Origin: Pseudomonas knackmussii B13
GTDB taxonomy: Bacteria; Pseudomonadota; Gammaproteobacteria; Pseudomonadales; Pseudomonadaceae
Direction: 5' to 3'
NCBI RefSeq assembly: GCF_000689415.1
Contig: NZ_HG322950.1
Span: 4,471,501-4,535,500 of the forward strand
DNA length: 64,000 bases
In this document: positions 25,894 to 33,875 of the stretch, piece after piece
Position numbering within the stretch: the stretch's first letter is position 1
Layout of the letters: the number at the start of each line of letters is the position of its first letter
Position numbers and translations under genes: made by a program
Notes under the pieces: model-generated
Seen by the model: the letters and a program-made list of their open reading frames with translations, nothing else
Databases searched by the model: none
What the model was told of the DNA's origin: nothing

Positions 25894-26850
25894 ATGAACA
25901 AACTGACTTCCCTCTACCAGCGCAGCCTGCAGAACGGCGTGCTGTTCGCCGTGCTGTCCGCCACCGGTTTCAGCCTCAAGGCGGTCTTCGTGAAGCTGTG
26001 CTATGCCGCCGCCCCGGTGGACGCCGTTACCGTCCTGGCCATCCGCATGGGCCTGGCGCTGCCGCTGTTCCTCTGGCTGGTGTGGCTGAGCAAGGGGCCG
26101 CGGCTGTCGGGGGCCGATGGCCTGCGCATCCTGCTGCTCGGGCTGGTCGGCTATTACCTCTCCAGCCTGTTCGACTTCTTTGGCCTGCAGTACATCAGCG
26201 CCGGCCTGGAGCGGCTGATCCTCTTCACTTACCCGACGCTGGTCCTGCTGCTGCAGATGGCCCTGACGCGCAAGCGGCCGGGCCTGCGCACCCTGGCTGC
26301 CATGGGCCTGTGCTACCTCGGCCTGGGCGTTGCCCTGGTGCACGACATCAAGGTGCAGAGCAGCGACGGGCAGATCCTGCTGGGCGCCCTCTGGGTGTTC
26401 GCCAGCGCCGTGACCTACGCGCTGTATTACGTGGGCACGTCGGCGGTGGTGGGGCGCATCGGCTCGATGCGGCTGTCGGGGCTGGCCGGCGCCGCCTCGG
26501 CGGTGATGGTGCTGATTCACTACGCCGTGAGCGCCGACGTGCACCAGTTGGCCACGCTGCCGAACGCGGTGTGGATGCACGGCGCGCTGATGGCGCTGTT
26601 CTCCACCGTGTTGCCGATCTACTGGATGGCGCTGGCCATCCAGCGCATGGGCGCGACCCACGCAGCTGCGTTCGGCAACCTCGGGCCGGTGCTGACCGTG
26701 TTCGCTTCCTGGGCGCTGCTCAACGAGGCGATTTCGCTGTACCAGATCGCGGGGTTGGCGCTGGTGCTGTTCGGTGTGTCGCGGTTGTCTTCGGCCAAGG
26801 CCGCGCCGGCGAAGGTCACGCCACAACGGAGCCCCGAGCCCGCCGATTGA
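25894..26850 (+). CDS. EamA/DMT-family membrane transporter
   Basis: A 318-residue protein with about 10 membrane segments and two EamA repeats, the second ending IQRMGATHAAAFGNLGPVLTVFASWALLNE and IAGLALVLFGVSRL. It is a likely exporter of small metabolites or amino acids in the inner membrane. It is divergent from the truncated LysR-BRO chimera across 105 bases; loss of the regulator's sensing domain may have altered its control. Confidence 0.85.
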   Translation: MNKLTSLYQRSLQNGVLFAVLSATGFSLKAVFVKLCYAAAPVDAVTVLAIRMGLALPLFLWLVWLSKGPRLSGADGLRILLLGLVGYYLSSLFDFFGLQYISAGLERLILFTYPTLVLLLQMALTRKRPGLRTLAAMGLCYLGLGVALVHDIKVQSSDGQILLGALWVFASAVTYALYYVGTSAVVGRIGSMRLSGLAGAASAVMVLIHYAVSADVHQLATLPNAVWMHGALMALFSTVLPIYWMALAIQRMGATHAAAFGNLGPVLTVFASWALLNEAISLYQIAGLALVLFGVSRLSSAKAAPAKVTPQRSPEPAD

Positions 26851-26958
26851 GGGAACGGCGCCGCAGGCAAGGGGGCCTCGCCCGCTTTCGGCTGACGCCT
26901 CGCAGACGTCCTCTTGGTAGTCGGCGTAAGCCGCCATCGGCTCGGGAGGCCGCTTGAC

Positions 26959-27855
26959 TCAAGCCCCTGCCAATGCGGCGAGGTCGCTGCCGAGCAGCAG
27001 CTCCATGAAGGCCACCGACGCCGCGCTGTGATAGTTGTTCCTGCGCCGCAGCACAGCCGCCCCGCGCTTCGGCGCCGCCACTTCCAGTGGAATCTTGCGC
27101 AGGGCCCGCTCGCCGGTGGCGATGGCCTCCGGAAGCAGGGTGGCCATGGCGGTGTGCCGGACGACTTCCAGCAGCGTGCTCACCGAGTTCACCTCTATCG
27201 CCACCTTGGGCGCGATCCGCGACTCGACGAAGTATTCGTCGATGCGCGCGCGGGTGATGTATTCCGGCGTCAGCAGCGCGAATTCCAGCTGCGCCACCTG
27301 CTCGGCGCTCAGGACAGCCTGGCTGTCGTATAGCGGGTGGGCCTTGCCCACCATCAGCCCCAGGGTTTCGGTGAATGCCGGGATCGACTCGATGTCGGCA
27401 CTCCTCACCCCATCGAAGGCAATCGCCAGGTCCAGCGAATCGTCCGCCAGGCCGGTTTCGATCTCGGACATCGGCAGCTCGAAGAGCTCCAGGTGGATGT
27501 TCGGGTAGCGCGCCAGGTAGTGGCGCACCAGCGGCCCGACCAGATACGCCATGAAGGTCGGGGTCATGGCCAGGCGCAGGGTGCCGCGGGACAAGTCCTT
27601 CACGTCATGCAGCGCGCGCCTGCCCGCCTCCAGTTCCACCAGCACCCGCCGCGCACATTCGATGTACGCCTGGCCCGCATCGGTCGGCTTGACCGTGCGC
27701 GAAGTTCGGTCGAACAGGGTGACGCCGAGGGTCTCTTCCAGCTGCCGGATCTGCTGCGACAGCGTCGGCTGGGAGACGTGCAGCGCTTCGGCGGCGCGGG
27801 TAAAGCCGCCGTTGTCGGCAACGGCCAGCAGGTAACGCAGATGTCGCAGCAGCAT
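26959..27855 (-). CDS. cynR: LysR-family regulator, probable CynR
   Basis: A 298-residue LysR protein (MLLRHLRYLLAVADNGGFTR, EALHVSQPTLSQQIRQLEE) with a typical effector domain. It is divergent from the cyanase gene across 124 bases (27856-27979), as in other cyn loci. CynR activates cynS and related genes in response to cyanate; this role is assigned by sequence class and position. The intergenic ATAGGCAGTACTTAT (about 27870-27884) is a candidate LysR box. Confidence 0.8.
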   Translation of the reverse strand: MLLRHLRYLLAVADNGGFTRAAEALHVSQPTLSQQIRQLEETLGVTLFDRTSRTVKPTDAGQAYIECARRVLVELEAGRRALHDVKDLSRGTLRLAMTPTFMAYLVGPLVRHYLARYPNIHLELFELPMSEIETGLADDSLDLAIAFDGVRSADIESIPAFTETLGLMVGKAHPLYDSQAVLSAEQVAQLEFALLTPEYITRARIDEYFVESRIAPKVAIEVNSVSTLLEVVRHTAMATLLPEAIATGERALRKIPLEVAAPKRGAAVLRRRNNYHSAASVAFMELLLGSDLAALAGA

Positions 27856-27979
27856 GGGATCACCATCTATAGGCAGTACTTATGCAACGCATTGTATATC
27901 AGTCTTGGACGCTATCGATCATCCGGGAGGAAGATGGCCTCACACCGAAACACACACCCACAGCAACAGGAAAAACACC

Positions 27980-28447
27980 ATGCAACAGTCCCACGCCTAC
28001 AACGATGCAAGCCTGGCCCTGACCACCCAGATCCTCGATGCCAAAGCGCGCAAGAACCTGTCCTGGCAGGACCTGGCCGACGGCACCGGCCTTGGCCTGG
28101 CCTATGTCACCGCCGCCCTGCTCGGCCAGCACCCGCTGCCGCAGAGCGCCGCCGAAGTCATCGGCGACAAGCTCGAGCTGGACGCCGACGCCGTGGCCCG
28201 CCTGCAGATCATCCCGCTGCGCGGCAGCCTCTCGGGCGTGCCGACCGACCCGACCATCTACCGCTTCTACGAGATGATCCAGATCTACGGCACCACCCTG
28301 AAGGCGCTGGTCCACGAGCAGTTCGGCGACGGCATCATCAGCGCCATCAACTTCAAGCTTGGCCTGCAGAAGGTCGAGGACCCGGAAGGCGGCTCCCGCG
28401 CCGTGATCACCCTGGACGGCAAGTTCCTGCCCCTGCGTCCCTTCTGA
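27980..28447 (+). CDS. cynS: Cyanate hydratase (cyanase)
   Basis: A 155-residue cyanase. The catalytic residues line up with E. coli Arg96/Glu99/Ser122 as Arg95, Glu98 (IYRFYEMIQIYG) and Ser121 (DGIISAINFKLG). The enzyme converts cyanate and bicarbonate to carbamate and CO2, giving ammonia, as a homodecamer in the cytoplasm. The N-terminal helical domain is complete. It is followed by a DUF2790 gene and a carbonic anhydrase that would replenish the bicarbonate used. An in-frame extension upstream was rejected because MQQSHAYNDAS is the family start. Confidence 0.95.
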   Translation: MQQSHAYNDASLALTTQILDAKARKNLSWQDLADGTGLGLAYVTAALLGQHPLPQSAAEVIGDKLELDADAVARLQIIPLRGSLSGVPTDPTIYRFYEMIQIYGTTLKALVHEQFGDGIISAINFKLGLQKVEDPEGGSRAVITLDGKFLPLRPF

Positions 28448-28455
28448 CGACAGCC

Positions 28456-28477
28456 GGCCCGCACTCGCGTGCGGGCC
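28456..28477 (+). terminator. Hairpin after cynS
   Basis: GGCCCGCAC and GTGCGGGCC form a 9-bp stem with a TCGC loop, 8 bases past the cyanase stop. There is no T-run after it, so it may attenuate read-through into the DUF2790 and carbonic anhydrase genes rather than stop it. Confidence 0.55.
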
Positions 28478-28527
28478 CTACCCCCCGAAACCGCTGCCCC
28501 TCACCAATGCGCCCTGGAGGACGCCCC

Positions 28528-28764
28528 ATGAAAAAAATTCTGTTCGCCGCCGCCTTGTGCGCCGGCATCGCCGCCCAGGCCCAAGCCGCCGATGAAGCCG
28601 TGCCCTACCGCTACGGCATGGACCTGGACATCGCCCATCTCGTGAGCGTCACCCCTATCGCCGACGTGTGCGGCGTGGTGCCCGCCCAGATGACCTACCT
28701 GGACTCCGAAGGCACCACCCATACCGTGAACTACATGGTCTTCGGCACCGGCTGCGCCGGTTGA
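28528..28764 (+). CDS. DUF2790 small exported protein in the cyn locus
   Basis: A 78-residue protein with a clear signal peptide (MKKILFAAALCAGIAAQAQA) and a DUF2790 core: YRYGMDLDIAHLVS, VCGVVPAQMTYLDSEG, and a C-terminal FGTGCAG. It is paralogous to the protein at 15471-15731, with the same two cysteines after the signal peptide. GGAGG lies 8 bases upstream of the start. It lies between cynS and cynT in the same orientation and is probably cotranscribed. Its function is unknown; its position suggests expression with cyanate response. Confidence 0.8.
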   Translation: MKKILFAAALCAGIAAQAQAADEAVPYRYGMDLDIAHLVSVTPIADVCGVVPAQMTYLDSEGTTHTVNYMVFGTGCAG

Positions 28765-28796
28765 ACGCCCCTTTTCAGCACCCTGAGGAAAACCCC

Positions 28797-29456
28797 ATGA
28801 AAGCGCTCATCGATGGATTCCTGAAGTTCCGCAAGGAAGCCTTCCCGCAACGCACCAAGCTGTTCAAGCACCTGGCCACCACGCAAAACCCGGGCACCCT
28901 GTTCATCACCTGCTCCGACAGCCGCGTAGTGCCGGAACTGCTGACCCAGCAGGAGCCTGGCGAGCTGTTCGTGATCCGCAATGCGGGCAACATCGTGCCC
29001 TCCTACAGCCCGCATCCGGGTGGCGTCTCGGCCACCGTCGAATACGCCGTCGCCGTGCTGGGCGTGACCGACATCGTGATCTGCGGCCACTCGGACTGCG
29101 GCGCCATGACAGCGGTGGCCCAGTGCAAATGCATGAACCACCTGCCCGCCGTGGGCGGCTGGCTGCAGCACGCCGAGTCGGCGAAGGTCATCAACGAATC
29201 GCACTCGCATGCCAGCGAGTCGGCGAAAGTCGCCTCGATGGTCCGTGAAAACGTGATCGCACAACTGGCGAACATCCAGACGCATCCGAGCGTGCGCCTG
29301 GCCCTGGAGAAAGGCCTGCTGAACCTGCATGGCTGGGTGTACGACATCGAGACCGGCTCGATCGACGCACTCGACACCAGCAGCCGTACCTTCGTCCCGC
29401 TGGCAGAGCACCCGAACACTCGCGCGCTCTTCGGCAACACGGTGGCGGCTGCGTGA
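28797..29456 (+). CDS. cynT: Beta-class carbonic anhydrase of the cyanate module
   Basis: A 219-residue beta carbonic anhydrase. Zinc ligands are Cys39 (ITCSDSR), His98 and Cys101 (GHSDCGAM), with the Asp41-Arg43 dyad present. It interconverts CO2 and bicarbonate; in cyn loci it recaptures CO2 so that cyanase has bicarbonate. It lies 32 bases after the DUF2790 gene with TGAGGAA upstream of the start. The usual order cynT-cynS is reversed here. Confidence 0.9.
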   Translation: MKALIDGFLKFRKEAFPQRTKLFKHLATTQNPGTLFITCSDSRVVPELLTQQEPGELFVIRNAGNIVPSYSPHPGGVSATVEYAVAVLGVTDIVICGHSDCGAMTAVAQCKCMNHLPAVGGWLQHAESAKVINESHSHASESAKVASMVRENVIAQLANIQTHPSVRLALEKGLLNLHGWVYDIETGSIDALDTSSRTFVPLAEHPNTRALFGNTVAAA

Positions 29457-29889
29457 AACCCAGCGCAGCGAACGGCAAAGGGGACGGATTCAAGCAGGCG
29501 CTCTCGTCCTGACGACCAAGGCACCGTCGGCGCCGCAAGATCCGTCCCCCCAGCCCTCCCTTCGGGGCAGCCAAGCCCCTCGCGCAGCCCTGCCGAGGGA
29601 ACAGCTTCAAGCCCTGCGCCAGCGGCACCGCTCGGGCACGCCTTCCGAACCTGCAGTTCAGCGAGCCAGCGAACGCCGGGTCGTTTGTATCCCACTGTGT
29701 CCTCGGCCCGTTTCGACACCTGGGCATTAGAGCGCGCCCCTTCGCGACACCCCGCAGATACCTCGCCGGCATTCAATGAGCCCCATCAGGACATCGACGC
29801 ACGGCAAGGCCCAGTGCTCTTCGACGGCGTACGACCCTGGTCCGATTGGTTTGCATGAATGCCCACTCCCACGCTCGAGGATCACCGCC
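29457..29889. other. Gene-free stretch between cynT and the repeat-protein gene
   Basis: About 430 bases with no convincing gene. A long-range inverted repeat, GGGGACGGAT (near 29480) and ATCCGTCCCC (near 29550), could fold the RNA after cynT. The last 60 bases would hold the promoter of the next gene; I cannot pick one out with confidence. Confidence 0.5.
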
Positions 29890-30279
29890 ATGAACAAGCT
29901 GAACACCCTGCTGACCGCCATCGCCTTCTCCCTGGCCGGTGTGGCCGTACACGCCAACGCTGCCCAGACGAACTGCTCGAACGGCAATGCCTGCTTCCAG
30001 TCGACGCCTGTGGCCGGCAAGAGCGGAGCTGCGCAGCTGGCCGAAGACGGCTACGGCCGCACCCCGCTGGGCATGCAGCAGAACCCATCCCTGGCCGAGA
30101 ACGGCTCGGCACGGACTCCGCTGGGCCAGCAACTGCAGGAGCAACAGAAGGTGGCCGAGGACGGCTCCAGCCGCACCCCGCGGGGCCTGCAGCAGAACCA
30201 GACGCTGGCAGAGAACGGTTCCGCCCGGACGCCGCTGGGCATGCAGCTGGAAGGGAACCAGGAGCCTGGTGTTGCCTGA
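29890..30279 (+). CDS. Exported four-repeat protein of unknown function
   Basis: A 129-residue protein with a signal peptide (MNKLNTLLTAIAFSLAGVAV, cleavage after AHANA). Four copies of a 14-residue motif lie at residues 50-63, 68-81, 88-101 and 106-119, with consensus [LV]AE[DN]G[SY]xRTP[LR]G[MLQ]Q and 18-20-residue spacing. Two cysteines (29 and 35) precede the repeats. It is hydrophilic, Gln/Asn-rich and probably periplasmic or secreted and partly disordered. I do not recognise the family. It stands alone between the cyn locus and a lipoprotein gene. Confidence 0.75.
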   Translation: MNKLNTLLTAIAFSLAGVAVHANAAQTNCSNGNACFQSTPVAGKSGAAQLAEDGYGRTPLGMQQNPSLAENGSARTPLGQQLQEQQKVAEDGSSRTPRGLQQNQTLAENGSARTPLGMQLEGNQEPGVA

Positions 30280-30620
30280 TCGGCTGGCAACCAGCCAATG
30301 CCGAACCGTCGTAGGGCGCATAACCGTTCGCGGTTATGCGCCGCTTCGCCTTGCGCATCGACAACGTCATGGTCGGGGCAGGCGATTTCAAAGCACCTGA
30401 GGCTACCGCGAGCAGACCGGCGGCGAAGGTCAAACGGCGCATAACCCGGAGGGTTATGCGCCCTACGTGTGGCTTAAGCGCGATGCCCGAACGACCTGCC
30501 TGCCCCGCTTCGGCAGCAGATGAGCGCCAGTGGCCGAGGGCCGAAACGCTCCTAGACTCCTTGAAGCGCCGGTGCTCATCGGCGCAACGGCCACCCGCCC
30601 CGACCAAAGGGAGTCCCATC
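30280..30620. repeat. Intergenic region with two GGCGCATAACC palindromes
   Basis: No gene is seen here. Two inverted repeats of the same family lie at 30311-30342 (GGCGCATAACCGTTCGCGG then TTATGCGCC) and 30434-30464 (GGCGCATAACCCGGAGGG then TTATGCGCC). The first may end the repeat-protein transcript. The segment 30560-30620 precedes the lipoprotein start. Confidence 0.7.
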
Positions 30621-31298
30621 GTGAGCAGATTCAACGGAACGCTCGTCGGCGTCATCTTCAGCAGCCTGCTGCTCGGCGCCTGTACCTCGCAAGTGACGGA
30701 GAAGGAACAGTATTCCGGCTTCCTGCCGGACTACTCGAAGCTCCAGGAGGCGACCTCGCCCAGCGGCCACCCGGTGATGCGCTGGATCGACCCGAGCTTC
30801 CAGCCGCGTACCTACAGCACTGTCGTGTTCGACTCGCTGCTGTTCTACCCCGCGCCCAAGCCGGACGAGCGGGTCAATCGCAAGACCCTGCAAGACCTGC
30901 AGCAATACGCCAGCGACTCCGCGAGGGAAACCATCGCGCTGCGCTACAAGGTGGTGCCCAACCGGCAGTCGATCCCCGCCGGGCAGCGCGCCATGCAAAT
31001 GCGGGCGGCGATCACCGGCGTCAGCGCCTCCAACGAAGGCATGAAATGGTACGAGGTGGTCCCCATCGCCGCGGTGGTCGGCGCCACCGGGGCGGCCGCC
31101 GGGTATCGCGATCAGAACACCGAGCTTTATATCGAAGCCGCCATCAATGACGCCGCGACGGGCAAGCCCTTGGCCTACGTGGTGCGCAAAGTCTTCGGCA
31201 AGACCCTGGAAAACAACAAGGAGGAGATCACCGCCGACGACTTCAAGCAGGCGATCAAGGAAGTGAACAGCGACCTGAGCATCATGCTCAACCGGTAG
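30621..31298 (+). CDS. DUF3313-like outer-membrane lipoprotein
   Basis: A 225-residue lipoprotein starting at GTG 30621 with GGGAG about 8 bases upstream. The lipobox is LLLGAC with the lipidated cysteine near residue 19. The mature part (YSGFLPDYSKLQEATSPSG, YEVVPIAAVVGATGAAAGYR, and a C-terminal FKQAIKEVNSDLSIMLN) matches the DUF3313 pattern. Function is unknown; no lipoprotein retention Asp follows the cysteine, so it probably goes to the outer membrane. Confidence 0.75.
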   Translation: MSRFNGTLVGVIFSSLLLGACTSQVTEKEQYSGFLPDYSKLQEATSPSGHPVMRWIDPSFQPRTYSTVVFDSLLFYPAPKPDERVNRKTLQDLQQYASDSARETIALRYKVVPNRQSIPAGQRAMQMRAAITGVSASNEGMKWYEVVPIAAVVGATGAAAGYRDQNTELYIEAAINDAATGKPLAYVVRKVFGKTLENNKEEITADDFKQAIKEVNSDLSIMLNR

Positions 31299-31354
31299 CC
31301 GGCGCATGACACTTCGGCGCGCCACCCGCGCGCACAGACCAAGGAAGACCGGGC

Positions 31355-32029
31355 ATGGGTAGCTTGTTCGACGCGCTCATGCTCGGAATCCTGGCGCTGC
31401 TGCCGCTGATCAATCCGCCGACGACGGTGGCGCTGTTTCTCGCCCTGTCCAGCGGGCTGAGCCGGGAAGAAAAGGACCGCCAGGCGCGGCTGACCGCCTT
31501 CTACGTGTTTCTCATCATGACGCTCACCTACTACATCGGTGAGTTCGTCATGGGCGTGTTCAGCATCTCCATCCCGGGCCTGCGCATCGCCGGCGGCGGC
31601 ATCCTCTGCATCATCGGCGGGCGCATGCTCTTCCCCCAGCCGCGCCCGACCTCCCGCTCGGCGGAAGACGATGAACAGCGCACCAGCTTCGCCTTCATCC
31701 CGCTGGCCATGCCGAGCACCGCAGGCCCCGGCACCATCGCGATGATCATCAGCGCCTCGGCCAGCATCAAACACAACACGAACTTTCCGCCGTGGGTCCT
31801 GCTGACCGCGCCGCCGCTGATCTTCCTGCTGACCGCGCTGATCCTCTGGGGCTGCCTGCGCGCCTCGGACCTGATCATGAAGGCCACGGGCCAGTCGGGC
31901 ATCGATGCCATCTCGCGGCTGATGGGCTTCCTGCTCGTCTGCATGGGCGTGCAGTTCGCCATCAACGGCGGCGTGGAGATCGTCCAGCGGATCATCGACA
32001 GCAACCTGCACAGGCTGCCGCAGCCGTAG
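31355..32029 (+). CDS. MarC-family integral membrane protein
   Basis: A 224-residue inner-membrane protein with six predicted membrane segments and the MarC/UPF0056 hallmark LLPLINPPTTVALFLALSSG and PLAMPSTAGPGTIAMIIS. The family has no settled transport substrate. It lies 56 bases after the lipoprotein gene on the same strand and may be cotranscribed. Confidence 0.85.
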   Translation: MGSLFDALMLGILALLPLINPPTTVALFLALSSGLSREEKDRQARLTAFYVFLIMTLTYYIGEFVMGVFSISIPGLRIAGGGILCIIGGRMLFPQPRPTSRSAEDDEQRTSFAFIPLAMPSTAGPGTIAMIISASASIKHNTNFPPWVLLTAPPLIFLLTALILWGCLRASDLIMKATGQSGIDAISRLMGFLLVCMGVQFAINGGVEIVQRIIDSNLHRLPQP

Positions 32030-32172
32030 TTTCGATGTAGCTCCAGGCCGCGCGGCTCGTGGCTTCAAAGAGGTTCGATCGCACCTACGCTTACTGTGTT
32101 TCGCTGGCCTCCGGGCATCCTCGACGGAGGAAGAACCGACCCCTCGGCATGACGCCCCACTGGAGGCATTCG

Positions 32173-32835
32173 ATGGCACAGGAAGAACAAGAGAAACGCC
32201 GGCCGATACTCGCCCCCGTCGACCGGGTCACCGAAGCGGTCTTCGGCCTGTTGATGGCGATGACCTTCACCGGGACGCTGAGCATTGCCACCGCGGGCCA
32301 GGAAGAGGCACGCACCATGCTGATCGCCGCCTTCGGCTGCAACCTGGCGTGGGGCCTGGCCGATGCGTTCATGTACCTGCTGCGCACCTGGACGGACCGC
32401 TCGCACAACCGCTCCCTGCTGCTGAGCCTGCACAGCGGCATCGGCGCCGAGCAAGGCCAGGCGCTGATCGCCGACGCCCTGCCGCCACGGCTCGCCGAGG
32501 CGGCGCAACCGGCCAGCCTGGAGCAACTGCGCCAGGGCCTGCTGGCCCGTTCCGGCCCGCCCCCGCGGGCGCGGCTGGGGCTGGAGGACCTGCTGGGCGC
32601 GCTGGGCACCTTCCTGCTGGTGGTGCTGGCCACCTTCCCGGTGGTGATCCCGTTCCTGCTGACCGACAACGTGCCCCTGGCCGTGCGCAGTTCGAACATG
32701 GTCGCGCTGGTGATGTTCTTCCTCTTCGGCTGGATCCTGACCCGCTATGCCGGCGGCCGGCCCTGGCTGGGCGGCCTGGTCTTCGCCCTGCTGGCCACGG
32801 CCCTGATACTCGCCATCATCGCCCTGGGCGGCTGA
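32173..32835 (+). CDS. VIT/CCC1-like membrane protein
   Basis: A 220-residue protein with an N-terminal membrane region (VFGLLMAMTFTGTLSIATAG), a hydrophilic middle of about 80 residues, and three C-terminal membrane segments. The outline (RVTEAVFGLLMAMTF, FLLVVLATFPVVIPFLL) resembles the VIT1/CCC1 iron/manganese transporter group, though metal-binding glutamates typical of VIT1 are not obvious. The ATG at 32173 was chosen as the first start with the family N-terminus; the frame is open upstream. Confidence 0.6.
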   Translation: MAQEEQEKRRPILAPVDRVTEAVFGLLMAMTFTGTLSIATAGQEEARTMLIAAFGCNLAWGLADAFMYLLRTWTDRSHNRSLLLSLHSGIGAEQGQALIADALPPRLAEAAQPASLEQLRQGLLARSGPPPRARLGLEDLLGALGTFLLVVLATFPVVIPFLLTDNVPLAVRSSNMVALVMFFLFGWILTRYAGGRPWLGGLVFALLATALILAIIALGG

Positions 32836-33034
32836 AGCCGGGGCACCCACGCTCCCTGTCGGCGGGGCGCCTGGCGGGCGCAAGCTCGCCTATCGTGAAT
32901 GAGAACAGTCGAGCGTCAGCGCGGCCTTCGTCCCGCTGCACGAAGGCCGCCATCCCTTTCGCCGGACAGGGCCAACAGGCGGGGCATGTCGCTGCGCCCG
33001 CCCTGCCGGATCGATCGCCAGGAGGATCAACCCC

Positions 33035-33613
33035 ATGAGCACGGTTCACCTTCATCCCTCGCTGGACAACGGCATCCGCCCGGAACAGCCCGGCTTCAGT
33101 GGCGGCACGCTGCAGTGCCTGTGCGCGACCGACAAAGTGGAAGTCAAGGTCGCGGCCCAGACGCTGCACAACCACGCCTGCGGCTGCACCAAGTGCTGGA
33201 AGCCCGCCGGGGCGACCTTCGCGGTGATCGCCGTGGTGCCGCGCGACAAGGTCAGCGTGGTGGCCCACGGCGAGAAGCTGCACATCGTCGACGAGAGCGC
33301 CGTCATCCAGCGGCACGCCTGCCGCGCCTGCGGGGCGCACCTGTTCGGGCGCATCGAGAACAAGGACCACGCCTTCTACGGCCTGGATTTCGTCCACACC
33401 GAACTCTCGCCGCAACAAGGCTGGGCGGCGCCAGGCTTCGCCGCCTTCGTTTCCTCGGTGATCGAGAGCGGCACGCCGCCGTCGCAGATGGAAGCCATCC
33501 GCAAGCGCCTGCGCGAGCTGAGCCTGGAGCCCTACGACTGCCTGTCGCCGCCGCTGATGGATGCGCTGGCGACCCACGCCGCCAAGCAGAAAGGCACCTA
33601 CCGCGAGGCCTGA
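33035..33613 (+). CDS. gfa: S-(hydroxymethyl)glutathione synthase (Gfa)
   Basis: A 192-residue Gfa/CENP-V-fold protein. It shows the zinc-binding cysteine clusters CLCATDK, CGCTKCWKPAG and CRACGAHLFG. The family condenses formaldehyde with glutathione, the entry step of glutathione-dependent formaldehyde oxidation. The start follows GGAGGA by 6 bases. The partner formaldehyde dehydrogenase is not next to it. A strong terminator hairpin follows. Confidence 0.9.
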   Translation: MSTVHLHPSLDNGIRPEQPGFSGGTLQCLCATDKVEVKVAAQTLHNHACGCTKCWKPAGATFAVIAVVPRDKVSVVAHGEKLHIVDESAVIQRHACRACGAHLFGRIENKDHAFYGLDFVHTELSPQQGWAAPGFAAFVSSVIESGTPPSQMEAIRKRLRELSLEPYDCLSPPLMDALATHAAKQKGTYREA

Positions 33614-33632
33614 TTCACCCAGGCGTCATGAA

Positions 33633-33670
33633 AAAAGGGACAGAGGGCCCATGCCGCCTCTGTCCCTTTT
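33633..33670 (+). terminator. Terminator after gfa
   Basis: AAAAGGGACAGAGG and CCTCTGTCCCTTTT form a 14-bp stem with a short loop, ending in a T-run, 20 bases past the gfa stop. It can work on both strands because the arms end in A- and T-runs. Confidence 0.8.
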
Positions 33671-33851
33671 CCGTTTGGGGCCGGCCGTGGTGCTGCTGCA
33701 TGGCTTCGGCGACACCGGCGACATGTGGGCGCCGCTCGCCGCCGACCTGGCCAAGGACCACACCGTGGTGGTGCCGGGCGCCGGGCACTGGCTGATGGAA
33801 GAAGCGCCGGGGCCGACCATCAAGGCGATTCGCGACTTCCTGCCCAAGTGA
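33651..33851 (+). pseudogene. Remnant of an epoxide hydrolase-like alpha/beta hydrolase
   Basis: A 66-codon frame begins within the terminator hairpin. Residues 8-40 (FRLGPAVVLLHGFGDTGDMW through LAKDHTVV) are the oxyanion-hole region of an alpha/beta hydrolase. They join directly to VVPGAGHWLMEEAPGPT and KAIRDFLPK, the C-terminal catalytic-His region. The nucleophile elbow and lid, about 200 residues, are missing, and so is the usual N-terminal ~40-residue segment. The join at 33765-33782 falls in GTGGTGGTGCCG, which encodes VVVP in both parent positions, so a short-repeat deletion is likely. Not expected to be functional. Confidence 0.8.
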
Positions 33852-33875
33852 CGGCGGGCCGGCCTCTCTCCAGGC

